Positions 44,026-54,232 of a stretch of DNA of 64,000 nt are shown one piece after another. Below the pieces are notes generated by a model, which had not been told where the DNA came from, did not search any database, and worked only from the letters and a program-made list of their open reading frames with translations. The translations under genes were made by a program, and so were the position numbers. The DNA is from an uncultured Mycoplasmatota bacterium (GTDB lineage: Bacteria; Bacillota_I; Bacilli_A; RF39; UBA660): assembly GCA_946528555.1 (NCBI GenBank), contig CAMMYS010000029.1, forward strand, positions 1 through 64,000, given 5' to 3'. Within the stretch, counting starts at the first letter, position 1. Every line of letters starts with the position of its first letter.

Positions 44026-45987
44026 ATGTTTAAATTAGTATCAAATTATAAACCTAGTGGAGATCAACCTGAAGCTATTGATAAGTTAGTTGAAGGTATT
44101 AATTCTGGTAAAAAACACCAGGTTCTTTTAGGTGCTACTGGAACAGGTAAAACTTTTACAATGGCTAATGTTATAGAAAGAACTAATAAACCAACTTTAG
44201 TTTTAGCACATAATAAAACATTAGCAGGACAATTATATGCAGAATTTAAAGAATTATTTCCAGAAAATAAAGTAGAGTATTTTGTATCATACTATGATTA
44301 TTATCAACCTGAAGCATATGTTCCTTCAAAAGATTTATATATTGAAAAAGATTCATCTATTAATGATGAAATAGATGAATTAAGACACGCTGCTACAGCA
44401 GCTATTATAGAAAGAAGAGATACAATAATAGTATCTAGTGTTTCATGTATATATAATATTGGTGAAAAAGATGAATATATAAATAAAATGTTAAATCTTT
44501 CAGTAGGAGATACTATTGATAGAGATGCAATGCTAGAAAAATTAGTAAGCATGCAATATGAAAGAAATGATATTGATTTTAAACGTGGTACATTTAGAGT
44601 AAAAGGAGATACTGTAGATTTAGTACCAATTGGTGAAAAGAAAAGTGGTATAAGAGTAGATTTCTTTGGAGATGAAATAGATAAAATATGTTTATTTGAT
44701 CCACTTACAGGACACATTAAAAATAGTGTAAAAACCATAAGTATCTTTCCAGCATCTTTATTTGTAACAAGCGATGAAAAGTTAAAAGAAGCAACTTCTA
44801 GAATAGAAAAAGAATTAAATGAAAGATTAGAAGTATTAAAAAGTGAAGGTAAATTATTAGAAGAACAACGTCTTAGAGAAAGAACTATGTATGATTTAGA
44901 AATGTTACGTGAAACAGGTTTCTGTCATGGTATAGAAAACTATAGTAGACATTTATCACTTAGAGAAGCAGGTGAAACACCAACTACATTAATAGATTTC
45001 TTTCCAAAAGATTTTCTATTAATTATAGATGAATCTCATGTTACATTACCTCAAGTAAGGGGAATGTATAATGGAGATCATATGAGAAAACAAACTCTTG
45101 TTGATTATGGATTTAGATTACCTAGTGCGATGGATAATAGACCACTTAAATTTGATGAGTTTGAGAAAAAATTAAATCAAGTTATATATGTATCAGCAAC
45201 TCCAGGTGATTATGAATTATCATTAGTACATAATCAAACTGTAGAACAAATTATTAGACCAACTGGATTATTAGATCCAATTATCGAAGTAAGACCAACT
45301 AAGAATCAAATAGATAATATTTTAGAAGAAATTAATAAACGTATTGAAAAGAATGAAAGAGTACTAATTACAACACTTACTATACGTATGAGTGAAGAAT
45401 TAACATCATATTTAAAAGAATTAGGTTATAAAGTAACATATTTACATAATGAAATTAAAACATTGGAAAGATTAAATATAATAAGAAATCTAAGACTTGG
45501 TAAAATAGATGTTTTAGTTGGAATAAATCTTTTAAGAGAAGGTTTAGATATTCCAGAAGTATCACTTATTTGTATAATGGATGCTGATAAGCAAGGTTTC
45601 TTAAGAAGTGATAGATCTTTAATTCAAACTATTGGTAGAGCAGCACGTAATGAAAATGGTACAGTTATTATGTATGCAGATTATATAAGTGATGCAATGA
45701 GAATTGCAATAGATGAAACAAGTAGAAGACGTTCTATTCAAGAAAAATATAATAAAGATCATAATATTATACCTAAAACAATTGTTAAGAATATTGGCGA
45801 AGAAATAACAATTAATAAGAAAGAAGAAAAAGTTGAAAAGCAAAAATATTCTAAGAAAGAAATGCTTGATATGATTTCTACAGTTGAAAAAGAAATGAAA
45901 GAAGCAGCAGCATCTCTTGATTTTGAAAGAGCAACAGTTCTTAGAGATTTATTATTTGAATTAAAAGAAGAAAATGAAGGAAAATAG
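44026..45987 (+). CDS. uvrB: UvrABC excinuclease subunit B
   Basis: 653 residues from ATG 44026 behind SD AAGGAAGG; the in-frame ATG 43993 lacks an SD. Walker [11 protein letters not shown] at about 37-46, the beta-hairpin [33 protein letters not shown], the helicase C motifs ([18 protein letters not shown]) and a C-terminal UVR domain ([20 protein letters not shown]) are all present. UvrB verifies DNA damage and recruits UvrC. uvrA is not adjacent. No SOS-like box was seen upstream. Confidence 0.98.
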   Translation: MFKLVSNYKPSGDQPEAIDKLVEGINSGKKHQVLLGATGTGKTFTMANVIERTNKPTLVLAHNKTLAGQLYAEFKELFPENKVEYFVSYYDYYQPEAYVPSKDLYIEKDSSINDEIDELRHAATAAIIERRDTIIVSSVSCIYNIGEKDEYINKMLNLSVGDTIDRDAMLEKLVSMQYERNDIDFKRGTFRVKGDTVDLVPIGEKKSGIRVDFFGDEIDKICLFDPLTGHIKNSVKTISIFPASLFVTSDEKLKEATSRIEKELNERLEVLKSEGKLLEEQRLRERTMYDLEMLRETGFCHGIENYSRHLSLREAGETPTTLIDFFPKDFLLIIDESHVTLPQVRGMYNGDHMRKQTLVDYGFRLPSAMDNRPLKFDEFEKKLNQVIYVSATPGDYELSLVHNQTVEQIIRPTGLLDPIIEVRPTKNQIDNILEEINKRIEKNERVLITTLTIRMSEELTSYLKELGYKVTYLHNEIKTLERLNIIRNLRLGKIDVLVGINLLREGLDIPEVSLICIMDADKQGFLRSDRSLIQTIGRAARNENGTVIMYADYISDAMRIAIDETSRRRSIQEKYNKDHNIIPKTIVKNIGEEITINKKEEKVEKQKYSKKEMLDMISTVEKEMKEAAASLDFERATVLRDLLFELKEENEGK

Positions 45988-45990
45988 AAT

Positions 45991-46350
45991 ATGAAATGTT
46001 TAAGATGCGGTTGGGAAATGGGTAGCGATACTGTTAAATGCAATCATTGTCATCATTATTATGTAAGTAATTTAATAAAAGCACCAGCTCAAATTTTCTA
46101 TTTTGATAGTAAGAAACAAAAAGATAAACACGAAGCTGATACTAGAAAAATGGTAGTTTATTTTATCATTACACTTGTAGCATTATGTGTTGTATGTGTT
46201 ATTGCAAATAATATTCAAAATATAAAAGATTTTATTATGCCACCATCAGTTGTAAATCAGTGTAATCTAGTTTGTGAAGATAATGTTAAGAGTGTTATTT
46301 TTCATAGATGTACATGTGGTGATGGAAAAGTAATAAATATTGAAAAATAA
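45991..46350 (+). CDS. Zinc-ribbon single-pass membrane protein
   Basis: 119 residues: N-terminal Cys-rich zinc ribbon (CLRCGWEMGSDTVKCNHCHH), a membrane helix at about 52-72 and an extracytoplasmic tail with four Cys (QCNLVCEDN, HRCTCGDG). It starts 3 bases after uvrB and may be co-transcribed. Function unknown. Confidence 0.7.
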   Translation: MKCLRCGWEMGSDTVKCNHCHHYYVSNLIKAPAQIFYFDSKKQKDKHEADTRKMVVYFIITLVALCVVCVIANNIQNIKDFIMPPSVVNQCNLVCEDNVKSVIFHRCTCGDGKVINIEK

Positions 46351-46376
46351 AAGATGTTTTTTAAAAAACATCTTTT
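46349..46376. terminator. Bidirectional terminator
   Basis: A long perfect palindrome (AAAAGATGTTTTTT / AAAAAACATCTTTT) lies between convergent genes and overlaps both stop codons. Confidence 0.85.
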
Positions 46377-46800
46377 AATTTAGTAATAATGATGATACAT
46401 AATTCTTATTAAATGAATTTTGCCATTCTAAATATTCACCAGCCAATAAACTTAATTTATCTATAGTATTTGGGTCAATACCACTATCTAATAATTCAAA
46501 ATAATCATATTGAGTACGTATATCTCCTAAGATATCATATAGTTTTTTAACAGTTTCTTCAGTTTCACGAAAAACAAGTTTATTTTTGAGCATAAAGTTT
46601 GGTACTATTAATGTTACTAATGACAAATATTTCTTTGGGTCTTCTTGTAATTTATTTCTTGCAAACTCACCTAAGTTTAAAAAGAAACTTTCTTCAACAT
46701 CGATTACATTTAAATGTGGTTGTAGTAAACCCAAACTAACAACAAAAATAGCTCTACCTTTTGTAAAATTATCATATTTATTAAATTTATTAGGTTTCAT
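46375..46800 (-). CDS. Unrecognised small cytoplasmic protein
   Basis: 141 residues, mostly helical, without signal or membrane helix. SD GAGGTG is well placed before ATG 46800. Features include YDNFTKGRAIFVVSLGLLQP at the start and YEYLEW-like GEYLEWQNSFNKNY near the end. An overlapping frame on the other strand has no SD and is taken as chance. Function unknown. Confidence 0.65.
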   Translation of the reverse strand: MKPNKFNKYDNFTKGRAIFVVSLGLLQPHLNVIDVEESFFLNLGEFARNKLQEDPKKYLSLVTLIVPNFMLKNKLVFRETEETVKKLYDILGDIRTQYDYFELLDSGIDPNTIDKLSLLAGEYLEWQNSFNKNYVSSLLLN

Positions 46801-46859
46801 ATTAACACCTCAAATTGATGAGTATTCTAACATAATTGTATTTATATTTCAATAAAATA

Positions 46860-46868
46860 TGCTATAAT
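46860..46868 (+). promoter_or_regulatory. Extended -10 promoter of miaB
   Basis: TGCTATAAT 20 bases before the ATG; -35 not evident. Confidence 0.55.
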
Positions 46869-46888
46869 ATGGCAAGGAAGTGATTTAT

Positions 46889-48301
46889 ATGAAAAAACCA
46901 AATATGATTGATGCTAAAAAAAGAAATCAACATGATATTAATTACACAAGTTATAAACAATTAGATGATAAGTTTGGTAATAATAAAAAATACTTTGTAA
47001 GAACTTATGGATGTCAAATGAATGAACATGATTCTGAAAAAATAAATGGTATGTTAGAGAGTGTTGGTTACAAAAAAGCAGAATCTTATGAAGATGCAGA
47101 TATAGTTATTTTAAATACTTGCGCAATTCGTGAAAATGCACATGATAAAGTATTTGGTTTTTTAGGTGTATTAAAACATATAAAAGATACTACAAATCCA
47201 GATCTTTTAGTTGGACTTTGTGGATGTATGGCTCAAGAAGAAGTTGTAGTAAATGAAATACTTTCTAAATATAAATATGTAGATTTTGTATTTGGAACTC
47301 ATAATTTAGATAATATGTTAAATGTTATTAAAGAAAAAATAGATACTAAAAAGAATCAAGTAGAAGTATTAAGCTATGAAGGTGATGTAGTAGAGGGAGT
47401 ACCTACTGTAAGAGATAGTATTTATAGTGCTTGGGTAGATATTCAATATGGTTGTGATAAGTTTTGTACATATTGTATAGTTCCATATACAAGAGGAAAA
47501 CAAAGAAGTAGAAAAAAAGAAGATATTGTTAATGAAGTAAAAGATTTAAAAGAAAAAGGATATAAAGAAATAACATTACTTGGTCAAAATGTTAATGCTT
47601 ATGGAAAAGACATTTATGATGATTATAACTTAGCTAATTTATTAAGTGATGTTAGTGATACTGGAATAGATAGAATTAGATTTGTTACTTCACATCCATG
47701 GGATTTTACTGATGAAATGGTTGATATAATCGCGTCAAGAGATAATATTATGCCTTATATACATTTACCACTACAAAGTGGAAGTAATAGAATTCTAAAA
47801 CTAATGAATAGAAGATATACTCGTGAAGAATATTTAAAATTATATAATCAAATTCGTTCTAAAGTAAAAGATTCTAGTATTACAACAGATATCATCGTAG
47901 GTTTCCCAGGCGAAACAGAAGAAGATTTTCAAGAAACATTAGATTTAGTAAATAAATGTAAATTTGACGGAGCATTTACATTTGCATTTTCTCCAAGAGA
48001 AAATACACCTGCTGCTAGAATGGAACAAACAGTTAGTGAAGAAGAGAAGATGGATAGATTACATAGATTAAATGAAGTAATAAATAAATATAGTAATGAA
48101 GCAAATAAAAAACTTATGGATAAAACTGTTAAGTGTTTAGTAATAGGTGAAAGTGAAAAAGACAATACTAAAGTATGTGGTTATACTGAAAATATGAAAC
48201 TTGTTAATATAGAAGGACCACATTCAATAATAGGAAAAATAGTAGATGTTAAAATAACTGATACAAAAAGCTTCTCATTAGATGGTGAATATGTAGAATA
48301 A
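46889..48301 (+). CDS. miaB: tRNA-2-methylthio-N6-dimethylallyladenosine synthase
   Basis: 470 residues from ATG 46889 (SD AAGGAAG at 46874-46880). An N-terminal UPF0004 domain (TYGCQMNEHDSEKI, CAIRENA, GCMAQ; three cluster-binding Cys), the radical-SAM motif CDKFCTYCIVPYTRG and a C-terminal TRAM domain (VKCLVIGESEKD...VDVKITD) match MiaB. It adds the methylthio group to i6A37 of tRNAs. MtaB and RimO are less likely because of the NTCAIRENA pattern. Confidence 0.95.
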   Translation: MKKPNMIDAKKRNQHDINYTSYKQLDDKFGNNKKYFVRTYGCQMNEHDSEKINGMLESVGYKKAESYEDADIVILNTCAIRENAHDKVFGFLGVLKHIKDTTNPDLLVGLCGCMAQEEVVVNEILSKYKYVDFVFGTHNLDNMLNVIKEKIDTKKNQVEVLSYEGDVVEGVPTVRDSIYSAWVDIQYGCDKFCTYCIVPYTRGKQRSRKKEDIVNEVKDLKEKGYKEITLLGQNVNAYGKDIYDDYNLANLLSDVSDTGIDRIRFVTSHPWDFTDEMVDIIASRDNIMPYIHLPLQSGSNRILKLMNRRYTREEYLKLYNQIRSKVKDSSITTDIIVGFPGETEEDFQETLDLVNKCKFDGAFTFAFSPRENTPAARMEQTVSEEEKMDRLHRLNEVINKYSNEANKKLMDKTVKCLVIGESEKDNTKVCGYTENMKLVNIEGPHSIIGKIVDVKITDTKSFSLDGEYVE

Positions 48302-48306
48302 TTTTT

Positions 48307-48335
48307 AAAATAGTAGATTTAGTCTGCTATTTTTT
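48307..48335 (+). terminator. Terminator after miaB
   Basis: AAAATAGTAGA / TCTGCTATTTT stem (one G-U pair) and T run. Confidence 0.85.
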
Positions 48336-48336
48336 A

Positions 48337-48345
48337 TGTTAAAAT
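48337..48345 (+). promoter_or_regulatory. Candidate extended -10 before the 48369 gene
   Basis: TGTTAAAAT directly after the miaB terminator, 23 bases before the start. Confidence 0.45.
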
Positions 48346-48368
48346 AAATATGAAATAGGGGTGATTAT

Positions 48369-48755
48369 TTGAAAAAAGTAGAAGAAAACAGTTTTTCATT
48401 GGATGAAAATGACATAAAATTGGAAGGAAGGGAAATGGTAAAAAAATATTTCGATAGTATTATTGAGAATATCGATACAATATTAGAAAGTTCATTCTAT
48501 GAAAAAAAAGAACCATTATTGTGGGTTAAAGAAGTAATTAATAGTTGGCATGAAGATTATGAAAAAAATAATACTTTAACAAATATCAGTACAGAAGATC
48601 TTAAAAAATTAGATTTAGAAATAACAGATTATTTTGCAAAGTATGTTGAAACAGAACCAAATAATGAAAACTATTGTGAAAGATTATCTTATGATTTTGG
48701 TGAATTAGAAGAATTGTGGAAAGCAGAAATGCTAAAAGGTGGAGGAAAAAAATAA
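48369..48755 (+). CDS. Unrecognised small acidic protein
   Basis: 128 residues, starting at TTG 48369 behind SD AGGGGTG. Helical, Glu/Asp-rich, without signal or membrane helix. It is followed after one base by the 48757 gene, so the two form an operon. Function unknown. Confidence 0.6.
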   Translation: MKKVEENSFSLDENDIKLEGREMVKKYFDSIIENIDTILESSFYEKKEPLLWVKEVINSWHEDYEKNNTLTNISTEDLKKLDLEITDYFAKYVETEPNNENYCERLSYDFGELEELWKAEMLKGGGKK

Positions 48756-48756
48756 A

Positions 48757-49284
48757 ATGAGTGATGATAAAAAAATAAAAGTACATACTGATAAAAATGG
48801 AAAGGACCATATTGATTTTTATGATAAAGATCCAAAAGATCCAGATCATAAATCAATACATATCGATTGGGATAGTTCAACAGGAAAAGGAAAAATTGTA
48901 GATAATACTAGTGGTAGTAAAGAAACTACAGATGTTGGTTGTTATTTAACAACAGCATGTATGAGATTCTTTAATGAGAATTTTAATGACAATTGTTATG
49001 AACTAAATGTACTTAGATGGTTTAGAGATAACTTTGTATCTGAAGAAGATATTAAACATTATTATGAAACAGCTCCAATTGTTGTAGAAGCAATTAACAA
49101 TTGTGAAAATAGTGATTTGGCATTCAATTATATCTATGATAATGTAGTAGATTATTGTGTAAGACAAATTGAAGAAGGAAATTACGAAGAAGCATATAAA
49201 AGATATAAAAATAGTATACTTGCATTAGAAGAAACATTTGCAAGACCATATCTACAAGCAAGACTAGTAAGAACATTAGCATAA
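48757..49284 (+). CDS. Protein with a conserved-looking CYLTTAC box
   Basis: 175 residues from ATG 48757, behind SD GGTGGAGG (48739-48746). Residues 1-60 are hydrophilic and repeat-like (DKDPKDPDHKS); from about residue 68 comes GCYLTTACMRFFNENF, then CYELNVLRWFRDNFV and a helical tail. A CYLTTAC...C.EL..LR.FRD pattern recurs in hypothetical proteins of clostridia as I recall; its function is unknown to me. Paired Cys may bind metal or form disulfides. Confidence 0.7.
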   Translation: MSDDKKIKVHTDKNGKDHIDFYDKDPKDPDHKSIHIDWDSSTGKGKIVDNTSGSKETTDVGCYLTTACMRFFNENFNDNCYELNVLRWFRDNFVSEEDIKHYYETAPIVVEAINNCENSDLAFNYIYDNVVDYCVRQIEEGNYEEAYKRYKNSILALEETFARPYLQARLVRTLA

Positions 49285-49309
49285 AAGCATACATTAGTAT
49301 GCTTTTTTT
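49284..49309 (+). terminator. Terminator
   Basis: AAAGCATAC / GTATGCTTT stem with loop ATTA and a T run. Confidence 0.92.
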
Positions 49310-49321
49310 ATTTGTCTTAAA

Positions 49322-49350
49322 TTGACAAAATACTCATAAAATATTATATT
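49322..49350 (+). promoter_or_regulatory. Promoter of the HAD-MBL-priA-fmt operon
   Basis: -35 TTGACA (49322-49327), 17-base spacer, -10 TATATT (49345-49350). Confidence 0.8.
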
Positions 49351-49371
49351 TGTAGTAAGAGGTGATATGCT

Positions 49372-49890
49372 TTGAGAAGACTATATATTGATTTTGATGG
49401 TGTTGTATTAGATACAATTCCTACACTTTATGAAGCATTAGAAGCAAGTGGTGTAGATGTAACAGAAGAATTACAAAAAAGAGAGTTTTTTGCGCATTTT
49501 GATTTTGCATCTATTATTAATGATGATAATATTTTAAATGATTCAGTTAAGTGTATTAATAAGTTAATTAAAAGTAAAAGATTTGAAATTAGTTTTCTAA
49601 CACATATTAATTCATTAACAGAAGGTGTAGTAAAAGTAGAATATTTAAGAAAACACTTTAAAGATATCACTATTTTATTAGTACCAAAAGAAATATCTAA
49701 AACTAAAATGGTACATAGTGAAGGGGCTATTTTGGTAGATGATTTTGCTGGTAATTTAGAAGAGTGGGAAAGTACTGGTGGAATTCCAGTAAGATTTTCA
49801 AAAGATTTAGAAAGTCATGGATTTAAAGTATTAAATAGATTAGATAAATTACTTGAAATGTTTGATGAAAATGGAGACGAAATATGCTAA
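49372..49890 (+). CDS. HAD-like putative 5'-nucleotidase-type hydrolase
   Basis: 172 residues, starting at TTG 49372 (SD GAGGTG). The N-terminal IDFDGVVLDT gives the HAD motif I; SFLTHIN is motif II and LVDDFAGNLEEWES is motif IV. The short cap and small size suggest a nucleotidase or similar phosphatase. Overlaps the next gene by 7 bases, at the head of an operon with an MBL hydrolase, priA and fmt. Confidence 0.8.
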   Translation: MRRLYIDFDGVVLDTIPTLYEALEASGVDVTEELQKREFFAHFDFASIINDDNILNDSVKCINKLIKSKRFEISFLTHINSLTEGVVKVEYLRKHFKDITILLVPKEISKTKMVHSEGAILVDDFAGNLEEWESTGGIPVRFSKDLESHGFKVLNRLDKLLEMFDENGDEIC

Positions 49891-50414
49891 ATGTAAAATG
49901 CTTAGTGACGGGGGAGTTGGAAGAAAATTGCTATGTTATAAACCTTGGAATTAAAGCATTAATAATTGATCCGGGAGATAATGCTGATAAAATTATTAAA
50001 TATGTAAAAGACAATAAACTTGAAGTAGATGGTATTTTAATAACACATCATCATTTTGATCATGTTGGTGCATTAAAAGATATTCAAAATGAATTTAAAA
50101 AAGCAAAGTTTATTGATTTTAATGATTCTGGTGATATTGCTATTGAACCTTTTCATTTTAAAATAATTGAGACATATGGTCATACATTAGATAGTGTGTC
50201 TTTCTATTTTGATAAATATAATGTTTTGTTTACTGGTGATTTTGTATTTAAAGGTACAATAGGTAATTATGATTATGAAAATGAAGAAAAAATGGTTAAG
50301 AGTCTAAAAATATTTAAATATATGCCTAAAGATGTAATTGTATATCCAGGACATGGAGAAAGTACAACTGTAGGAGAGGAATTAGAAAATAATCCATTTT
50401 TGAAAGGAATTTAA
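49884..50414 (+). CDS. Metallo-beta-lactamase-fold hydrolase (glyoxalase II-like)
   Basis: 176 residues. The zinc-binding motif THHHFDHVG (about 54-62), GDFVFKGTIG and YPGHGEST are present. Such small MBL proteins hydrolyse thioesters or similar bonds; the substrate cannot be told. Position 1 base before priA suggests only co-transcription. Confidence 0.88.
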   Translation: MLNVKCLVTGELEENCYVINLGIKALIIDPGDNADKIIKYVKDNKLEVDGILITHHHFDHVGALKDIQNEFKKAKFIDFNDSGDIAIEPFHFKIIETYGHTLDSVSFYFDKYNVLFTGDFVFKGTIGNYDYENEEKMVKSLKIFKYMPKDVIVYPGHGESTTVGEELENNPFLKGI

Positions 50415-52570
50415 TGTTAGCAAGTGTAATAATTGAATATAGTGTTAAATCACTAAATAGAGTATTTGATTATATGATTCCTGAAGAATTAGTTGGTATT
50501 TTAAAAGTTGGACATAAAGTAATAGTGCCTTTTGCTTCACATGAAGTAGAAGGCTTTACTTTAAAAATACATAATAATTTTGATAAAGAAGTTAATTATA
50601 AATCAATAATTAGAATACAAGATAGTGATTTTTATTTAAATGATGAATTACTCAAATTAGGAGATAAAATGAGTAATGATTTAATATGCACTAAAATATC
50701 TTGTTATCAAGCTATGCTCCCAAAAGCATTAAAAGCATCTATTAATACAAATATAAATATTAAATATGAAACAAAAGTATCTTTAAATAAAGAAGTAGAT
50801 TTAGATGAATATATTTCTAATCATAAAAGAGCAACTAAAGAGATAGAAATAATAAATAAATTAAAAGATGGTGAAATATTAAAAAGCGAAATAAATTGTC
50901 CATCTTTAAAACATTTAATAGAGAATAATATTGTTATTGAAAATAAATATGAAGTTAATAGAGAAGTATCATTTGTTAAAGAAGAGAATAGAAATATTAA
51001 TTTAACTGATGAACAAGAACATGCTATTAAAGAAATATTAAATTCTAAGGATGATAAATATTTAATATATGGTGTTACTGGTAGTGGAAAGACTGAAGTA
51101 TATATTGAATTAATAAAAGAAATGATTAAAAAGAATAAAACTTCTATTGTTTTAGTACCAGAGATTAGTTTAACACCACAAATAGTATCTAGATTTAAAA
51201 ATGTATTTAGTAATACAGTTGCTGTTCTTCATAGTTCATTAAGTGAAGGAGAAAAATATGATGAATATAGAAGAATATCTAAAGGAGAAGTATCTATAGT
51301 TGTTGGTGCTAGAAGTGCAATTTTTGCACCACTTAATAATATTGGTTTAATTATTATAGATGAATGTCAAAGTGCAACATATAAGCAAGAAAATACTCCT
51401 AAATACAACGCTATAGATATAGCTTTTGAAAGAGGAAAGTATCATAATGCTAAAGTAGTTCTTGGTAGTGCAACACCTAGTTTAGAACAATATGCAAGAG
51501 GTAAAAAAGGTGTATTTCATTTAATAAATTTAAGAAATAGAATAAGTGGTTCTTTTCCTAAAATAGAACTTGTTGATATGAATATTGAAGCTAAAAAACA
51601 TAATTATATTATTAGTGAAAAATTAGATATAGAAATTAATAAATCTTTATCTAAAAATGAACAAATTATTTTATTATTAAATAGACGTGGTTTTAGTACA
51701 TTTTTATCTTGTACTAATTGTGGATATGTTTATAAATGTCCTAATTGTGATATATCTCTTATTTATCACAAGAGTAGTAATTCATATAGTTGTCATTATT
51801 GTGGATATAGAGTATTAAAAAGTAGTACTTGTCCTAGCTGTCATGAAGATGCTATTAAAGATTTAGGTCTTGGTACTGAAAAACTATCTGAATATATTGA
51901 AAAGAAATATAATACAAAAGTACTTAGAATGGATGCAGATACAACTAGTACTAAAAATGCACATCAAAAAATAATTAGTGAATTTAGCTCTGGAAAATAT
52001 AATGTACTTGTTGGAACTCAAATGATTAGTAAAGGTCTTAATTTTGAAAATGCTAGTCTAGTTGGAATAATAAATAGTGATGCAACACTTGCTATGCCAG
52101 ACTTTAGAAGTAGTGAAAGGACATATGAATTATTAAGTCAAACTTCTGGAAGAGTTGGTAGATTTAATTTGCCTGGAAAAGTTATTATTCAAACATATAA
52201 TCCAAATAATTATGTTTATCAAAGTGTTATTGAAAATGACTTTGATAAGTTCTTTAATAGAGAAATGGTTATTAGAAAGAAATTATTTTATCCACCATAT
52301 TATTATATTTGTAATATAACAACTATTAGTACTTCATTTGAAGATGCAGGTAGTGGTGCTAATAAAATTAAAAAATATTTAGATAATAATTTAAATGATA
52401 AATATATTATTCTAGGACCAAGTGTTTCAGCAATAGTAAAATTAAAAAACAAATATAGATTTAATATAATGATTAAATATAAAGATGCTAGTGATTTATA
52501 TAGAGTTTTAAAAGAAATAAATGAGATGATTATAAAAAATGTAAATGTTGATATAAACATAAATATTTAA
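50414..52570 (+). CDS. priA: Primosomal replication-restart helicase PriA
   Basis: 718 residues. N-terminal 3'-DNA-binding domain (IIEYSVKSLNRVFDYMIPEEL), Walker A YGVTGSGKTEVYI at about 219-231, IIDECQSATYKQ (DEAH-type box, here DECQ), eight zinc-binding Cys (CTNCGYVYKCPNCD...CHYCG...CPSC), and the C-terminal helicase motifs (GTQMISKGLNF, QTSGRVGR). It reloads the replisome at stalled forks. The DECQ box in place of the usual DEEH is worth noting. Start overlaps the previous stop by one base. Confidence 0.96.
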   Translation: MLASVIIEYSVKSLNRVFDYMIPEELVGILKVGHKVIVPFASHEVEGFTLKIHNNFDKEVNYKSIIRIQDSDFYLNDELLKLGDKMSNDLICTKISCYQAMLPKALKASINTNINIKYETKVSLNKEVDLDEYISNHKRATKEIEIINKLKDGEILKSEINCPSLKHLIENNIVIENKYEVNREVSFVKEENRNINLTDEQEHAIKEILNSKDDKYLIYGVTGSGKTEVYIELIKEMIKKNKTSIVLVPEISLTPQIVSRFKNVFSNTVAVLHSSLSEGEKYDEYRRISKGEVSIVVGARSAIFAPLNNIGLIIIDECQSATYKQENTPKYNAIDIAFERGKYHNAKVVLGSATPSLEQYARGKKGVFHLINLRNRISGSFPKIELVDMNIEAKKHNYIISEKLDIEINKSLSKNEQIILLLNRRGFSTFLSCTNCGYVYKCPNCDISLIYHKSSNSYSCHYCGYRVLKSSTCPSCHEDAIKDLGLGTEKLSEYIEKKYNTKVLRMDADTTSTKNAHQKIISEFSSGKYNVLVGTQMISKGLNFENASLVGIINSDATLAMPDFRSSERTYELLSQTSGRVGRFNLPGKVIIQTYNPNNYVYQSVIENDFDKFFNREMVIRKKLFYPPYYYICNITTISTSFEDAGSGANKIKKYLDNNLNDKYIILGPSVSAIVKLKNKYRFNIMIKYKDASDLYRVLKEINEMIIKNVNVDININI

Positions 52571-52593
52571 TATAATTTAGAGGGATGATGTAT

Positions 52594-53523
52594 ATGAAAG
52601 ATAAAAAAGTTATATTTATGGGAACTCCTGAATTTAGTGTTCCTGTACTAGAAATGTTAATTAAAGAAACTAATGTAATAATGGTTGTTACTCAACCTGA
52701 TAGTTATGTTGGAAGACATCATACTCTTACATATAGTCCTGTAAAGCAAGTTGCACTTGATAATAATATAGAAGTTTATCAACCAGAAAAGATTAGAAAT
52801 GAATATGAATATATTTTAAAAAAGAATCCAGATGTTATTATTACATGTGCTTATGGTCAAATAATACCAAGTATATTGCTTGATACTCCAAAGTATAAAG
52901 CTATAAATGTACATGCAAGTTTACTTCCAAAATTAAGAGGAGGATCTCCTCTTCATAGAGCCATTATTAATGGTTATGATAAAACTGGTATTACTATTAT
53001 GTATATGGCTCCTGGAATGGATGATGGGGATATTATTACTCAAGAAGAAATTAAGATTGATGATGAAGATAACGTTGGTGTTATTCATGATAAATTAAGT
53101 ATTTTAGGTCGTGATTTATTATTAAAAACATTACCTAGTATTTTTGATGGAACAAACACAAGAACTAAACAAGATGAAAGTGAAGTAACATTTGCATATA
53201 ACATTAAACGTGAAGAAGAAAAAATTGATTATAATAAAACTGCAAAAGAAGTATACAATCAAATAAGAGGAATGTATCCTTTCCCAGTAGCATATACAAC
53301 TTTAAATGATGAAATTATTAAAGTGTGTTCTTCTCGTATAGGAGATGCTAAATCGGGTAAATGTGGTGAGATAGTTTCTATATATAAAGATGGTATAGGA
53401 GTAATGTGTAAAGATAAAGAAATAATATTTACTAGAATTAAACCTGCTGGTAAGAAAGAGATGGATACCAAAGATTTCTTAAATGGTAGAAAAGATAATT
53501 TAATAGGTGAAATATTATGTTAA
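52594..53523 (+). CDS. fmt: Methionyl-tRNA formyltransferase
   Basis: 309 residues from ATG 52594; SD AGAGGG (52578-52583) gives better spacing for this start than for the in-frame ATG codons at 52585 and 52588. Motifs are FMGTPEFSVPVLEML, VHASLLPKLRGGSPLHRAII (the formyl-transfer SLLPxxxG segment) and MAPGMDDGDII. It formylates initiator Met-tRNA. priA-fmt adjacency is common in Firmicutes; def is not between them here. Confidence 0.96.
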   Translation: MKDKKVIFMGTPEFSVPVLEMLIKETNVIMVVTQPDSYVGRHHTLTYSPVKQVALDNNIEVYQPEKIRNEYEYILKKNPDVIITCAYGQIIPSILLDTPKYKAINVHASLLPKLRGGSPLHRAIINGYDKTGITIMYMAPGMDDGDIITQEEIKIDDEDNVGVIHDKLSILGRDLLLKTLPSIFDGTNTRTKQDESEVTFAYNIKREEEKIDYNKTAKEVYNQIRGMYPFPVAYTTLNDEIIKVCSSRIGDAKSGKCGEIVSIYKDGIGVMCKDKEIIFTRIKPAGKKEMDTKDFLNGRKDNLIGEILC

Positions 53524-54230
53524 AGGATTACCTAAGTAATAAAGATGGTAAAAAAAGTTTATTACTAATTATTGGAATAATAGTAGTATTAGTTTTCGTT
53601 TGTTTATCTGGAGGTACAGGTAATTTAGATGGTTATATTGCTAGTGATGCTGATGCTAATATTACAAAATTATTAGAAAATATTAATAATAATTATTCAG
53701 TTAAAATAACAAAAGATGATGGTTTAGAACAAACAAGTTATAATTATTCAACTGATTCAAATTTAACAGTTGTTGATGAGGGTGATTATAGTGATAAGAT
53801 TTATTTGGTATATAAAAACAATAAATATCAAATGAATATTGATAATTATAAAATTACTAAAATTAAAGATATAGAATCTTTAAATGATAAATATACTAAT
53901 ATTGAATTAATTAAAAATATTGTTAATCGTTGTGAGTTTGAAAATGTTAATGATAATAATAAAGAATGTAATCTTAAATCAAAAGATTTCTTTGATGAAT
54001 ATAATAGTATTTATAAAACTGAATATGTTCCTAATGAAGATGAAATAAAAATTAATGTTATTTATTATTCTAAAAATATTAAAAATATAATAATAGATTA
54101 TACTAATGTAGATAAGATTATTTATAAGAATGATGGAACTCTTAAATATTCGTTTGAATTTAGTGATATTAATAAGAATGATTTTAGTGAAATAATTAAT
54201 TATTATAAAAAAGATTTTAGTAAAAAATAA
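53517..54230 (+). CDS. Single-pass membrane protein of unknown function
   Basis: 237 residues: a short cytoplasmic N-terminus, a membrane helix at about 14-32 (LLLIIGIIVVLVFVCLSGG) and an Asn/Lys/Asp-rich extracytoplasmic domain. Two Cys (about 139 and 148) might form a disulfide. Overlaps fmt by 7 bases, so it is the last gene of that operon. Not recognised. Confidence 0.7.
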   Translation: MLKDYLSNKDGKKSLLLIIGIIVVLVFVCLSGGTGNLDGYIASDADANITKLLENINNNYSVKITKDDGLEQTSYNYSTDSNLTVVDEGDYSDKIYLVYKNNKYQMNIDNYKITKIKDIESLNDKYTNIELIKNIVNRCEFENVNDNNKECNLKSKDFFDEYNSIYKTEYVPNEDEIKINVIYYSKNIKNIIIDYTNVDKIIYKNDGTLKYSFEFSDINKNDFSEIINYYKKDFSKK

Positions 54231-54232
54231 CT

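Noticed and set aside
44304..44738. 144-codon open frame on the minus strand inside uvrB
   Set aside because: It is opposite well-conserved UvrB motifs, with Ser/Ile-rich composition typical of antisense frames.
45991..46350. Zinc-ribbon protein as a uvrB-linked repair factor
   Set aside because: It has a membrane helix and an outside Cys tail; the only link to uvrB is adjacency.
46586..46855. 89-codon plus-strand frame overlapping the 46375-46800 gene
   Set aside because: No SD; the minus-strand gene has a good SD and its own terminator.
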